Positions 18,788-28,755 of a DNA stretch of 64,000 bases are shown piece after piece (the first letter of the stretch is position 1; every line of letters starts with the position of its first letter). The notes below the pieces were generated by a model. It made no database searches, was not told the origin of the DNA, and saw nothing but the letters and a program-made list of their open reading frames with translations. The stretch is from Pseudomonas sp. RIT623 (GTDB lineage Bacteria > Pseudomonadota > Gammaproteobacteria > Pseudomonadales > Pseudomonadaceae), in contig NZ_SOZA01000001.1 of the NCBI RefSeq assembly GCF_004519305.1, positions 335,338-399,337 of the forward strand, in the 5' to 3' direction. The position numbers were made by a program, and so were the translations under genes.

Positions 18788-19561
18788 ATGAGCGCAATTG
18801 CGGTCCCCTTGATCGGTGTCAGCGCCTGCCGCCAGCAGGTGGGGAAGAACTCGTCGCACACGGTGGGTGACAAGTACGTCGAGGCCGCGGGCTTCGCCGG
18901 GCTGCCGCTGATCCTGCCGGCGCGTGATGGTGGCAGCGACCCGCAGGCGCTGCTGGCACGCCTGGATGGCATTCTTTTTACCGGTTCGCCTTCAAATGTC
19001 GAGCCGCATCATTACAATGGCGCGCCCAGCGTGGAAGGTACCCGCCATGACCTGGCGCGCGACCGGCTGACGTTGCCCCTGCTGCAGGCGGCGATCGTCG
19101 CCGGCGTGCCGGTGTTGTGCGTCTGCCGTGGTTTCCAGGAGCTGAACGTGGCCCTGGGTGGCAGCTTGCACCAGCGGGTGCAGGAACTGCCCGGCTACCT
19201 GGATCACCGCGAACCTGAGGACGCACCCCTGGAGGTGCAGTACGGCCCTCGGCACCCGGTCGGCATTGAGCCTGGCGGAGTGTTCGAGCGCCTGGGCCTG
19301 GCTGCGCAGTTCGAGGTCAACTCGCTGCACAGCCAGGGCATCGACCGCCTGGCCCCGGGCCTGCGTGTCGAGGCACGGGCCCCGGATGGCCTGATCGAAG
19401 CGGTGTCGATGCCTGACGCGCCGGGCTTTGTGCTTGGCGTGCAGTGGCACCCTGAATGGCGTTTCGCCGAAAACCCGGTTTCGCTGCGCCTGTTCGAGGC
19501 GTTCCGCGAGGCTTGCATTGCCCATGCTGCACGGGAGGGGGTGCGTCGGGAAACACCCTGA
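18788..19561 (+). CDS. puuD: class I glutamine amidotransferase-like gamma-glutamyl-GABA hydrolase
   Basis: A 257-residue peptidase C26 family protein. The catalytic triad of class I amidotransferases is visible: nucleophile Cys113 in 'VCRGFQELN', and His221-Glu223 in 'VQWHPEW'. The proteins of this kind (PuuD, SpuA) hydrolyse gamma-glutamyl-GABA to glutamate and GABA. The gene starts 4 bases after the ligase stop, so it is translationally coupled. It completes the start and end of the gamma-glutamylation route; the oxidase and dehydrogenase steps appear to be encoded further on in the window (42232 and 35837). Confidence 0.9.
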   Translation: MSAIAVPLIGVSACRQQVGKNSSHTVGDKYVEAAGFAGLPLILPARDGGSDPQALLARLDGILFTGSPSNVEPHHYNGAPSVEGTRHDLARDRLTLPLLQAAIVAGVPVLCVCRGFQELNVALGGSLHQRVQELPGYLDHREPEDAPLEVQYGPRHPVGIEPGGVFERLGLAAQFEVNSLHSQGIDRLAPGLRVEARAPDGLIEAVSMPDAPGFVLGVQWHPEWRFAENPVSLRLFEAFREACIAHAAREGVRRETP

Positions 19562-19601
19562 CGTTAGCCGAAGGTCCTGGATGACCGTGCCCCCACCGCG
19601 A

Positions 19602-19620
19602 GCTTTCAATGAGTGAAAGC
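19602..19620. other. hairpin between puuD-like and permease genes
   Basis: A perfect 7-bp stem GCTTTCA / TGAAAGC with an ATGAG loop, in the 113-base gap before the permease. It has no U tract, so it may attenuate or stabilise rather than terminate. Confidence 0.45.
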
Positions 19621-19674
19621 GGGCCCTCTACGGCGGGCCTGTGAAAACAATTCCAATAGTTACGGCGCAGACTC

Positions 19675-21216
19675 ATGAATGAATACACAGAAGCCGGGCG
19701 TCCACCCGACGCGGCGTCCGACTCGGGCAACACCCAGCGCAGCAAGGGCCTGGCCAAGGGGCGGCTCGGCCTGTTGGCCAGCGTCGTGCTGGGCATCTCC
19801 ACCATCGCCCCGGTCTACACCCTGACCGGCGCGCTTGGCCCGACCGTGCGCGAAGTCGGCGCTCACCTGCCCGCGGTGTTCATCGTCGGCTTCCTGCCGA
19901 TGCTGCTGGTGGCCCTAGGTTACCGCGAGCTTAATTCGGCGGAGCCTGATAGTGGCACCTCCTTTACCTGGTCGGCCCGCGCCTTTGGCCCGATGATCGG
20001 CTGGATTGGCGGCTGGGGGCTGGTGGTGGCCACCACCATCGTGCTGTCCAACCTGGCGGGCGTGGCGGTGGACTTCTTCTATCTGTTCCTCGCGCAGATC
20101 ACCGGCAACCAGGCGCTGGCGGCCCTGGCCGACAACCTGTTGGTCAACGTCAGCACCTGTTGCGTGTTCATCGCCCTGGCGGTGTGGATTTGTTGCCGCG
20201 GCATGGCCACTACCATGACGGTGCAATATGGCCTGGTGGCCTTGCAGCTCTTGGTGTTGATCGGTTTTGCCTTCGCCGCCTTCGGCGAAACCACCGCGCC
20301 GCCGCCGCTGGCGTTCGACCTGGCCTGGTTCAACCCGTTCGGTGTCGAGTCGTTCTCCGCCTTTGCCGCCGGCCTGTCGCTGTCTATTTTCATCTTCTGG
20401 GGCTGGGACGTGTGCCTGACCGTCAGCGAAGAGTCGGTGGGTAGCGAAGAGGTGCCGGGCAAGGCCGCCACCTGGACTGTGCTGCTGATTCTCGGCTTGT
20501 ACCTGCTCACCGCCATCGCCACCTTGCAGTTCGCCGGGATCAGCGATCAAGGCCTGGGCCTGGGCAACCCGCGTATCCAGGAAAACGTCTTCGCCCACCT
20601 GGCCGGCCCGGTCATGGGGCCGCTGGCGATCCTGATGTCCATTGCCGTGCTGGCCAGTACCGCCGCCTCGCTGCAGTCGACCTTCGTGTCGCCGGCGCGC
20701 ACGCTGCTGGCCATGGGTTATTACGGTGCCGTGCCACAGCGCTTCGCCAAGGTCTGCCCGCGTTCGCAGACGCCACGCTACGCGACCATTTGCGCCGGTA
20801 TCGCCGCGGGCGTGTTCTACGTGACCATGCGCACCCTCAGCGAGAACGTGCTGGCCGACACCATCACCGCGCTGGGCATGATGATCTGCTTCTATTACTC
20901 GCTGACCGCGTTCGCCTGTGTCTGGTATTTCCGCCACAGCCTGTTCGACAGCGTGCGGCACTTTTTCATGCGCGGCGTGTGCCCGCTGGTGGGTGGGGTG
21001 ATCCTGTCGGTGATCTTCGTGCGCACCGCCATCGACAGCGCTTCGCCGGACTTCGGCAGCGGCTCGCATGTGGCTGGGCTGGGGTTGGTGTTCGTGATCG
21101 CGGCGATCATCTCGGCACTGGGGATCGTGCTGATGATGCTGTCCCGCCTGCGGGCGCCGGCGTATTTCCTGGGGGCTACCCTGCGTCAGCAGGCGACCAT
21201 CCCACTGCAGGAATGA
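19675..21216 (+). CDS. APC-family amino acid/polyamine permease
   Basis: A 513-residue membrane protein of the APC superfamily with about 12 hydrophobic helices. The N-terminal signature 'LGISTIAPVYTLTGALGP' (helix 1 with the unwound ligand-binding region) and 'VSEESVGSEEVPGKAATW' (between helices 6 and 7) are characteristic of putrescine and amino-acid permeases. A hydrophilic N-terminal tail of about 25 residues precedes helix 1. Its position after puuA-like and puuD-like genes suggests import of a polyamine or gamma-glutamyl-type substrate, comparable to PuuP. Substrate is inferred only from context. It ends just before a REPIN shared with gmk. Confidence 0.88.
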   Translation: MNEYTEAGRPPDAASDSGNTQRSKGLAKGRLGLLASVVLGISTIAPVYTLTGALGPTVREVGAHLPAVFIVGFLPMLLVALGYRELNSAEPDSGTSFTWSARAFGPMIGWIGGWGLVVATTIVLSNLAGVAVDFFYLFLAQITGNQALAALADNLLVNVSTCCVFIALAVWICCRGMATTMTVQYGLVALQLLVLIGFAFAAFGETTAPPPLAFDLAWFNPFGVESFSAFAAGLSLSIFIFWGWDVCLTVSEESVGSEEVPGKAATWTVLLILGLYLLTAIATLQFAGISDQGLGLGNPRIQENVFAHLAGPVMGPLAILMSIAVLASTAASLQSTFVSPARTLLAMGYYGAVPQRFAKVCPRSQTPRYATICAGIAAGVFYVTMRTLSENVLADTITALGMMICFYYSLTAFACVWYFRHSLFDSVRHFFMRGVCPLVGGVILSVIFVRTAIDSASPDFGSGSHVAGLGLVFVIAAIISALGIVLMMLSRLRAPAYFLGATLRQQATIPLQE

Positions 21217-21239
21217 AGAATGGGGCTGCTTGGCAGCCC

Positions 21240-21304
21240 TTCGCCGGCAAGCCGGCTCCTACAGGTTTGGCGTCGCGCCCGGAGGAGCCGGCTTGCCGGC
21301 GAAT
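21240..21304. repeat. REPIN, type A
   Basis: Inverted REP pair (TCGCCGGCAAGCCGGCTCC / GGAGCCGGCTTGCCGGCGA) with a spacer of about 15 bases, between the convergent permease and gmk genes. A flanking GGGCTGCTTGGCAGCCC hairpin extends it on the left. Confidence 0.9.
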
Positions 21305-21310
21305 GCGCGT

Positions 21311-22808
<1,498 letters not shown>

Positions 22809-22962
22809 GGGGCGTACCTCGCGACTTCAGGTGAATAGGGGGAGAGCCTTCCGGCTGCAAGGCGCAGGATTGTAGCGCAGTGCGGCCCAGGCGCCCATGC
22901 TACCGGCAGGTGCGTAAGTCGATGGGAAAAGGCGACAGGTAGCGCGGGTACGACGATAGGCA

Positions 22963-22991
22963 TGTCTTCAGCGGGCGTCGGGCTCTATAAT
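22963..22991 (+). promoter_or_regulatory. candidate promoter for rph
   Basis: A perfect -10 hexamer TATAAT (22986-22991) lies 39 bases upstream of the rph start, in the 221-base gap divergent from yicC. At 17 bases upstream the -35 position reads TGTCTT, a weak match. The start site would fall near 22998. Confidence 0.45.
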
Positions 22992-23029
22992 GCTCGACAG
23001 ATTCAAATGTCCCGGTACAGGTATCCCAG

Positions 23030-23752
23030 ATGAAACGTCCAAGTGGTCGCGCCGCCGATCAGCTCCGCTCGATCCGCATTACCCGCAACTACACCAAGCA
23101 CGCCGAGGGGTCGGTACTGGTCGAGTTCGGTGACACCAAGGTCATCTGCACGGTCAGCGTCGAAAATGGTGTTCCCCGCTTCCTCAAGGGCCAGGGCCAA
23201 GGCTGGCTGACCGCCGAGTACGGCATGCTGCCGCGTTCCACTGGCGAACGTAACCAGCGCGAAGCCAGCCGTGGCAAGCAGGGCGGGCGCACCCTCGAGA
23301 TCCAGCGCCTGATCGGCCGCTCGCTGCGCGCCGCACTGGACATGAGCAAGCTCGGCGACATCACCCTGTACGTCGACTGCGATGTCATCCAGGCCGATGG
23401 CGGTACCCGCACCGCCTCGATCACCGGTGCCATGGTCGCCCTGTGCGACGCCCTGGCGGTGATCAAGAAGCGCGGCGGCCTCAAGGGCGGCAACCCGCTC
23501 AAGCACATGATCGCCGCGGTGTCGGTGGGCATGTACCAGGGCGAGGCGGTACTCGATCTCGACTACCTCGAAGACTCCGCCGCCGAGACCGACCTGAACG
23601 TGGTCATGACCAGCGCCGGTGGCTTCATCGAGGTGCAGGGCACCGCCGAAGGCGCGCCGTTCCAGCCTGAAGACTTCAACGCCATGCTGGCGCTGGCGCA
23701 AAAAGGCATGAGCGAGATCTTCGAGCTGCAGAACGCCGCCCTGGCTGACTGA
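23030..23752 (+). CDS. rph: ribonuclease PH
   Basis: A 240-residue 3'-5' phosphorolytic exoribonuclease that trims tRNA 3' ends. It begins [17 protein letters not shown] and carries the family signature '[18 protein letters not shown]' region near residue 70-88, the phosphate-binding '[11 protein letters not shown]' near 122-134, and '[13 protein letters not shown]' with the metal-binding acidic cluster near 176-188. Full length is normal; E. coli K-12's truncated rph is not seen here. It is divergent from yicC and followed by a long palindrome shared with crc. Confidence 0.96.
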   Translation: MKRPSGRAADQLRSIRITRNYTKHAEGSVLVEFGDTKVICTVSVENGVPRFLKGQGQGWLTAEYGMLPRSTGERNQREASRGKQGGRTLEIQRLIGRSLRAALDMSKLGDITLYVDCDVIQADGGTRTASITGAMVALCDALAVIKKRGGLKGGNPLKHMIAAVSVGMYQGEAVLDLDYLEDSAAETDLNVVMTSAGGFIEVQGTAEGAPFQPEDFNAMLALAQKGMSEIFELQNAALAD

Positions 23753-23764
23753 CAGATAGCAATC

Positions 23765-23864
23765 GGGGCCGCCTTGCGGCCCATCGCCGGCAAGCCGGCT
23801 CCTACAGGTTTTGCACGATCCATGTAGGAGCCGGCTTGCCGGCGATGGGCCGCGAGGCGGCCCC
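23765..23864. repeat. 100-bp REPIN-containing palindrome, bidirectional terminator candidate
   Basis: A REPIN (GCCGGCAAGCCGGCTCCTACA ends, spacer about 17 bases) extended on both sides by matching arms GGGGCCGCC and GGCGGCCCC and by GCGGCCCATC/GATGGGCCGC. The whole 100 bases can fold into one hairpin with only small mismatches (TT against GA). It sits between the convergent rph and crc genes. Confidence 0.88.
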
Positions 23865-23871
23865 AATGCGT

Positions 23872-24651
23872 TTAGATGGTCAGCGTCCAGTCGTAGTCGA
23901 CGATCAGCGGCGCATGCTGCGAGAAGCGCGGTTGGCGCGGCAGGCGGGCGTTGCGTACGAAGCGGCGCAGGCCTGGGGTGAGGATCTGGTAGTCGAAACG
24001 GTAGCCCAGGTTGAGCATCTCGGCCTGTTCGTTGTCTGGCCACCAGCTGTACTGGTCGCCTTCGCGGCTGACTTCACGCAGCGCATCGACATAGCCCATG
24101 TCGCCGGTGATCGCGTCCATCCAGGCGCGCTCTGGCGGCAGGAAGCCGACCGCCTGCTGGCTGTCACGCCAGTTCTTGATGTCGAGCTTCTGCTGCGCCA
24201 CGTAGAACGAGCCGCAATAGATGTATTCGCGACGCTTGCGACGCTGCTTGTCCAGGTACTTGGCGAAGTCGTCCATCAACTTGAACTTCTGGTTCAAGTC
24301 ATCATCGCCGTTCATGCCCGAAGGCAGCAGCAGGCTGGCAATACTTACCTTGTCGAAATCCGCTTGCAGGTAGCGCCCGTAACGGTCGGCCGTCTCGAAG
24401 CCCAGGCCGGTGATGACTGCCTTGGGCTGCATGCGCGAATACAGTGCCACGCCACCTTGGGTGGGCACCTCCGCATCGCAGGCGTAAAGGAAATAGCCAT
24501 CGAGCTGGAAAGCTGGGTCGTCGAGTTCAAAGGCCGAGGCGCGGGTATCCTGAAGGCAGATGACGTCGGCATTCTGGGCTTGCAGCCAGCTGAGCAATCC
24601 ACGCTCGGCCGCAGCCTGAATGCCATTTACGTTCACACTGATGATCCGCAT
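23872..24651 (-). CDS. crc: catabolite repression control protein Crc
   Basis: A 259-residue member of the exonuclease III/endonuclease fold that, with Hfq, represses translation of catabolic mRNAs in Pseudomonas. The fold's landmarks are present but degenerate: 'ICLQDTRA' where nucleases have LQET, 'CGSFYVAQQ' where nucleases have GDFN, and 'SQHAPL' where nucleases have SDHAP. This loss of catalytic acidic residues is a hallmark of Crc. Start at 24651 gives the standard MRIISVNVNG. It is divergent from pyrE, as in other pseudomonads. Confidence 0.95.
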   Translation of the reverse strand: MRIISVNVNGIQAAAERGLLSWLQAQNADVICLQDTRASAFELDDPAFQLDGYFLYACDAEVPTQGGVALYSRMQPKAVITGLGFETADRYGRYLQADFDKVSIASLLLPSGMNGDDDLNQKFKLMDDFAKYLDKQRRKRREYIYCGSFYVAQQKLDIKNWRDSQQAVGFLPPERAWMDAITGDMGYVDALREVSREGDQYSWWPDNEQAEMLNLGYRFDYQILTPGLRRFVRNARLPRQPRFSQHAPLIVDYDWTLTI

Positions 24652-24731
24652 AAATGGCCCCAAAAATCTCGTGCGTGTATGATACCCGAGCTCAACACAT
24701 TTAGCTAAATCCGTGGTGTCCGGGACCTTTC

Positions 24732-25373
24732 ATGCAGCCGTATCAGCGCGACTTCATCCGTTTTGCCATCGATCGCGGCGTTCTGCGCTTCGGTGAATTC
24801 ACCCTGAAATCGGGGCGTACCAGCCCGTATTTCTTCAATGCCGGCCTGTTCAATACAGGTTCCGCGCTGGCCCAGCTGGGGCGTTGCTACGCCGCGGCCA
24901 TCGTCGACAGCAAGATCCCCTTCGATGTGCTCTTTGGCCCGGCGTACAAGGGTATTCCGCTGGCGGCGGCCACTGCGGTGGCCCTGGCCGAACAGCACCA
25001 GCTCGACGTGCCGTGGTGCTTCAACCGCAAGGAAGCCAAGGATCACGGCGAGGGCGGTAGCCTGGTCGGCGCGCCGCTGGCCGGTGACGTGCTGATCATC
25101 GACGACGTGATCACCGCCGGGACCGCTATCCGCGAGGTCATGCAGATCATCAACGCCCAGCAGGCCAAGGCCGCTGGCGTGCTGATCGCGTTGAACCGCG
25201 AAGAGCGCGGCAATGGCGAGCTGTCGGCGATTCAGGAAGTCGAGCGCGACTTTGGTATCCCGGTGGTCAGCATCGTTTCGCTGACCCAGGTTCTGGAGTT
25301 CCTGGCCGACGATCCGCAGCTCAAGCAGCATTTGCCGGCGGTCGAAGCCTACCGTGCCCAGTACGGTATCTGA
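24732..25373 (+). CDS. pyrE: orotate phosphoribosyltransferase
   Basis: A 213-residue enzyme that joins orotate and PRPP to make OMP in pyrimidine synthesis. The PRPP-binding motif '[13 protein letters not shown]' (about residues 120-132) and '[15 protein letters not shown]' loop are visible. It is divergent from crc with an 80-base intergenic region, and is followed by a strong terminator. Confidence 0.97.
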
Positions 25374-25391
25374 GGTAGCAGCGGCCACGAG

Positions 25392-25418
25392 AAAGGCGAC
25401 CTGAGGGTCGCCTTTTTT
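25392..25418 (+). terminator. rho-independent terminator of pyrE
   Basis: Perfect 10-bp stem AAAGGCGACC / GGTCGCCTTT with a TGAG loop and a run of T immediately after, 18 bases after the pyrE stop. Confidence 0.9.
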
Positions 25419-25430
25419 CATGCCTGTGAT

Positions 25431-25637
25431 TCAACGGCCATTGGGGTAGGGATCCCGCTCGGCATCGCCGGCGCCAGTGAGGATCTTCCACGCACGCTTG
25501 GGGTGGGGGATGACGTTGAAGTCGGGGCAGGGCGGCAATGATTTCTTGCTCTGGTTGGAGTACTCGTAACCGCAATCCGCGCATGCGTAGCTGCCTGCGG
25601 AAACATCGCTGCCGTAGGGTACCTCGTCTTTTTTCAT
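25431..25637 (-). CDS. small zinc-ribbon-like protein
   Basis: A 68-residue protein with a rubredoxin/zinc-ribbon-like knuckle CADCG (Cys19, Cys22) and a second knuckle 'PPCPDF' in which only Cys37 is present; the expected second cysteine is Phe40. A His at position 44 (VIPHPK) could act as fourth ligand. The remainder is short and unstructured ('GDAERDPYPNGR'). It is convergent with pyrE and separated from it by the terminator. Ribosome site AGGAGATCC region precedes the ATG. It resembles conserved Pseudomonas proteins of unknown role; zinc binding is plausible but unproven. Confidence 0.78.
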   Translation of the reverse strand: MKKDEVPYGSDVSAGSYACADCGYEYSNQSKKSLPPCPDFNVIPHPKRAWKILTGAGDAERDPYPNGR

Positions 25638-25748
25638 CGCTGGATCTCCTAAGTGTGAGAAGTGTCCATGCTAATCAGGCGATGAAAACAGGTGTTGTAG
25701 TACCTGTCCGGCATTGCTGTGGGAAGACTCTAAAGCGGGCGTGAATCC

Positions 25749-25832
25749 GTAGGAGCCGGCTTGCCGGCGAACACCGGCGTAGCCGGTGCCATTAACCGCG
25801 TCGCCTGGTTCGCCAGCAAGGCTGGCTCCTAC
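25749..25832 (+). repeat. composite REP element, copy 1
   Basis: Left arm GTAGGAGCCGGCTTGCCGGC, internal hairpin ACACCGGCGTAGCCGGTG, and right arm CGCCAGCAAGGCTGGCTCCTAC. The two arms belong to related but distinct REP sequences. A near-identical element in the same orientation lies at 27719-27801, on the other side of the lipoprotein operon. Confidence 0.85.
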
Positions 25833-25841
25833 CGTTATCGG

Positions 25842-26501
25842 TCAGTCGGTACCGTATTTCGGCGAACGTGGCCCGTACAAGATCCCACCGTTGGGGTACG
25901 GCGACAGCAGGCGCGCGCTGGTGATCCCGGCGATCGGGTAGCCGGCATCGTCCTGCACGCTGCTGATGACCTGGTTGATCGCGGCGGCTACCAGCATGCC
26001 GATCAAGCCGCCCTGGTTCTGCCGGCCTTCCTCGCTCGAGGCGGTGGCGCTGCCGGTCCACAGGGTGGCGCCGGTCTTCAGGTCGACCAGCTTGGCGCTG
26101 GCGGTGACGATGGTCGCGCTGCTGAGGATCATGTAGCGGGTGCCGTAGTCGCTGACAGTCACGTACAGGCCAGCGTCGGCGCCGAAGATCTCCTGCAGCT
26201 TGGCCACTGGCAGCTGATGGATATCGGCCGGCGTGGTCATGCCGTTCTGGCGGAACGTCTCGTCCACCAGGGCGACCGGCATCACGTAGTAGCCGGCTTC
26301 GGCCAGTGGGTAGGTAGCCTGGGACAGCATGCTGTAGGTGGCTTTTACATCCGGCGACTCGTTCAGCGGCGGCAGGATCAGGATCGATTTCGGCCGGCTC
26401 TGCTTGTAGGCCGAGTAGTCGATGCTCTTGCGCTCGGCGCAGCCAGCGAACAGCGCCAGTACGCAAACGCCGACGATCAGGCGGGACAGGTGCTGGATCA
26501 T
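25842..26501 (-). CDS. DUF799/GNA1162-family lipoprotein
   Basis: A 219-residue lipoprotein: hydrophobic N-terminus with lipobox FAGC (Cys20). The mature part shows 'KSILILPPLNESPDVKATYS' and 'GYYVMPVALVDETFRQNG', features of the DUF799 family that includes Neisseria GNA1162 and has a TolB-N-terminal-like fold. It is the third gene of an operon with a CsgG-like and a DUF4810 lipoprotein; its ATG overlaps the DUF4810 stop by 4 bases (ATGA). The three probably form one outer-membrane-associated complex. Function is unknown. Confidence 0.86.
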   Translation of the reverse strand: MIQHLSRLIVGVCVLALFAGCAERKSIDYSAYKQSRPKSILILPPLNESPDVKATYSMLSQATYPLAEAGYYVMPVALVDETFRQNGMTTPADIHQLPVAKLQEIFGADAGLYVTVSDYGTRYMILSSATIVTASAKLVDLKTGATLWTGSATASSEEGRQNQGGLIGMLVAAAINQVISSVQDDAGYPIAGITSARLLSPYPNGGILYGPRSPKYGTD

Positions 26502-26866
26502 TGCTTGGCCCCTTTGCTGGCGTTGCTCATCAGGAAGTCCATGTACTTGGCCGACTCGGGGAACAGCGCCTTCTCGGTGCGCAGCTGCTGGATCATCTGG
26601 TCATCCTTGCCCAGGCTGGAGTAGAGCAGGCCAAGCTGGGCGTGATAGCCCGGCGGCACGGCGCCGTTCTTGGCCTTGATCTTCTCCAGGTCGCGCTCCA
26701 GGGCGATTGCCTGTTCTTCCTTGGAGTCGCCCTTGAGGTAGCTGTAGACCTGCGGCTGGTAGCTTTCCCATTGGTACAGGGGTTTCGGGGTGTTGCAGCC
26801 GGACAGCAGGGCGCCGCCCAGCAACAGGCCCGCGACGGTACGCAGGGCCGGGGAGGTGATGTTCAT
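26498..26866 (-). CDS. DUF4810 lipoprotein
   Basis: A 122-residue lipoprotein with lipobox LSGC (Cys24). The mature domain begins 'NTPKPLYQWESYQPQVYSYL', the DUF4810 signature with conserved Tyr and Trp, followed by a helical, tetratricopeptide-like region ('AQLGLLYSSLGKDDQMIQQL', 'EKALFPESAKYMDFLM'). It is the middle gene of the three-lipoprotein operon, 27 bases after the CsgG-like gene and overlapping the DUF799 gene by 4 bases. Confidence 0.86.
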   Translation of the reverse strand: MNITSPALRTVAGLLLGGALLSGCNTPKPLYQWESYQPQVYSYLKGDSKEEQAIALERDLEKIKAKNGAVPPGYHAQLGLLYSSLGKDDQMIQQLRTEKALFPESAKYMDFLMSNASKGAKQ

Positions 26867-26893
26867 CGAACGGTCTTCCTTGGCTTGTTCGCG

Positions 26894-27574
26894 TTACTGG
26901 GCCTGGGGTTTCCACTGGCCGCTTTCGACGGCGCCGACCAGCTTGTTCACCGCTTCGCGCATGGCCAGGTCGAGGACCTTGCCGTTGAGGGTCGAGTCGT
27001 AGCTGGCGGTGCCGCCGAAGCCGATGACTTCGCGGTTGGACAAGGCGTATTCGCCCGCGCCCTGGCTGGAGTACACCACCTCGGAGGTGCTGATATTGAC
27101 GATGTTCAGCGCCACCTTGGCGTAGGCGATCTGGGTTTTGCCACGGCCGAGGATGCCGAACAGCTGGTGATCGCCGACTTCCTTGCGGCCGAACTCGGTG
27201 ACGTCGCCGGTGACCACGAAGTCGGCGCCCTTCAGGCGTTGGGCCTGGCCTTTGATGGCGGCTTCCTGCTGGATCTCGCCCATGTTGTCGCGGTCCAGCA
27301 CATTGAACCGGTTGGTCTGCTGCAGATGGGTGATCAGGATGGTCTTGGCCTGGCCGCCGAGGCGGTCGACGCCGTCGGAGAAGATGCCGCGCATGTAGCT
27401 GGAGCGGTTGTCGAACTTACCCACGGCGATGGGCGTGCGCACGCCGCTGTAGGGGCGGTTGACGCTTTCGACCTGTTGCACGGCAACAGCGGTGGAGGTT
27501 TCAGTGGCGCAGCCGGCGATGGACCCGACAGCCAGGGCGGCTGCCAGCACGAGTCCTTGTGATGCGTATTTCAC
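26894..27574 (-). CDS. CsgG-family lipoprotein
   Basis: A 226-residue lipoprotein of the CsgG/curli-secretion family. The lipobox is IAGC (Cys22). The CsgG-like domain contains 'IAVGKFDNRSSYMRGIFSDG' (in part), 'QQTNRFNVLDRDNMGEIQQE' and 'GADFVVTGDVTEFGRKEVGD'. True CsgG forms the curli secretion pore together with CsgE and CsgF, which are not here. Instead it is joined with DUF4810 and DUF799 lipoproteins, the same triad order known from Neisseria (NMB1164-1163-GNA1162). That suggests a non-curli outer-membrane complex. First gene of the operon. Confidence 0.88.
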   Translation of the reverse strand: MKYASQGLVLAAALAVGSIAGCATETSTAVAVQQVESVNRPYSGVRTPIAVGKFDNRSSYMRGIFSDGVDRLGGQAKTILITHLQQTNRFNVLDRDNMGEIQQEAAIKGQAQRLKGADFVVTGDVTEFGRKEVGDHQLFGILGRGKTQIAYAKVALNIVNISTSEVVYSSQGAGEYALSNREVIGFGGTASYDSTLNGKVLDLAMREAVNKLVGAVESGQWKPQAQ

Positions 27575-27718
27575 GCGAGTTCTCCAGGTAAATAGAAACT
27601 ATTTGCAACGAGCGTGCATTCTGCCACGTTGTCTCGGCAGTTTACCGGGATTCTTGATGGTCAAAGATGAAGGTTGGTGGCCTTGAGCCATCTTCTTGCG
27701 TGTGTCGGCGCAAGGTCC

Positions 27719-27801
27719 GTAGGAGCCGGCTTGCCGGCTCACACCGGCGTAGACGGTGCCATGCACTGCGGTGCTTGTTTCGCCAGCAAGCTGGCTCCTA
27801 C
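27719..27801 (+). repeat. composite REP element, copy 2
   Basis: Same composite as at 25749: GTAGGAGCCGGCTTGCCGGC, internal ACACCGGCGTAGACGGTG, and right arm CGCCAGCAAGCTGGCTCCTAC, in the same orientation. The two copies share the first 20 bases exactly and most of the rest, including the internal segment that ordinary REPINs in this window lack. It lies 144 bases upstream of the CsgG-like gene start. Confidence 0.85.
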
Positions 27802-27819
27802 GGTCTGCGCCCGGCTGGA

Positions 27820-28755
<936 letters not shown>

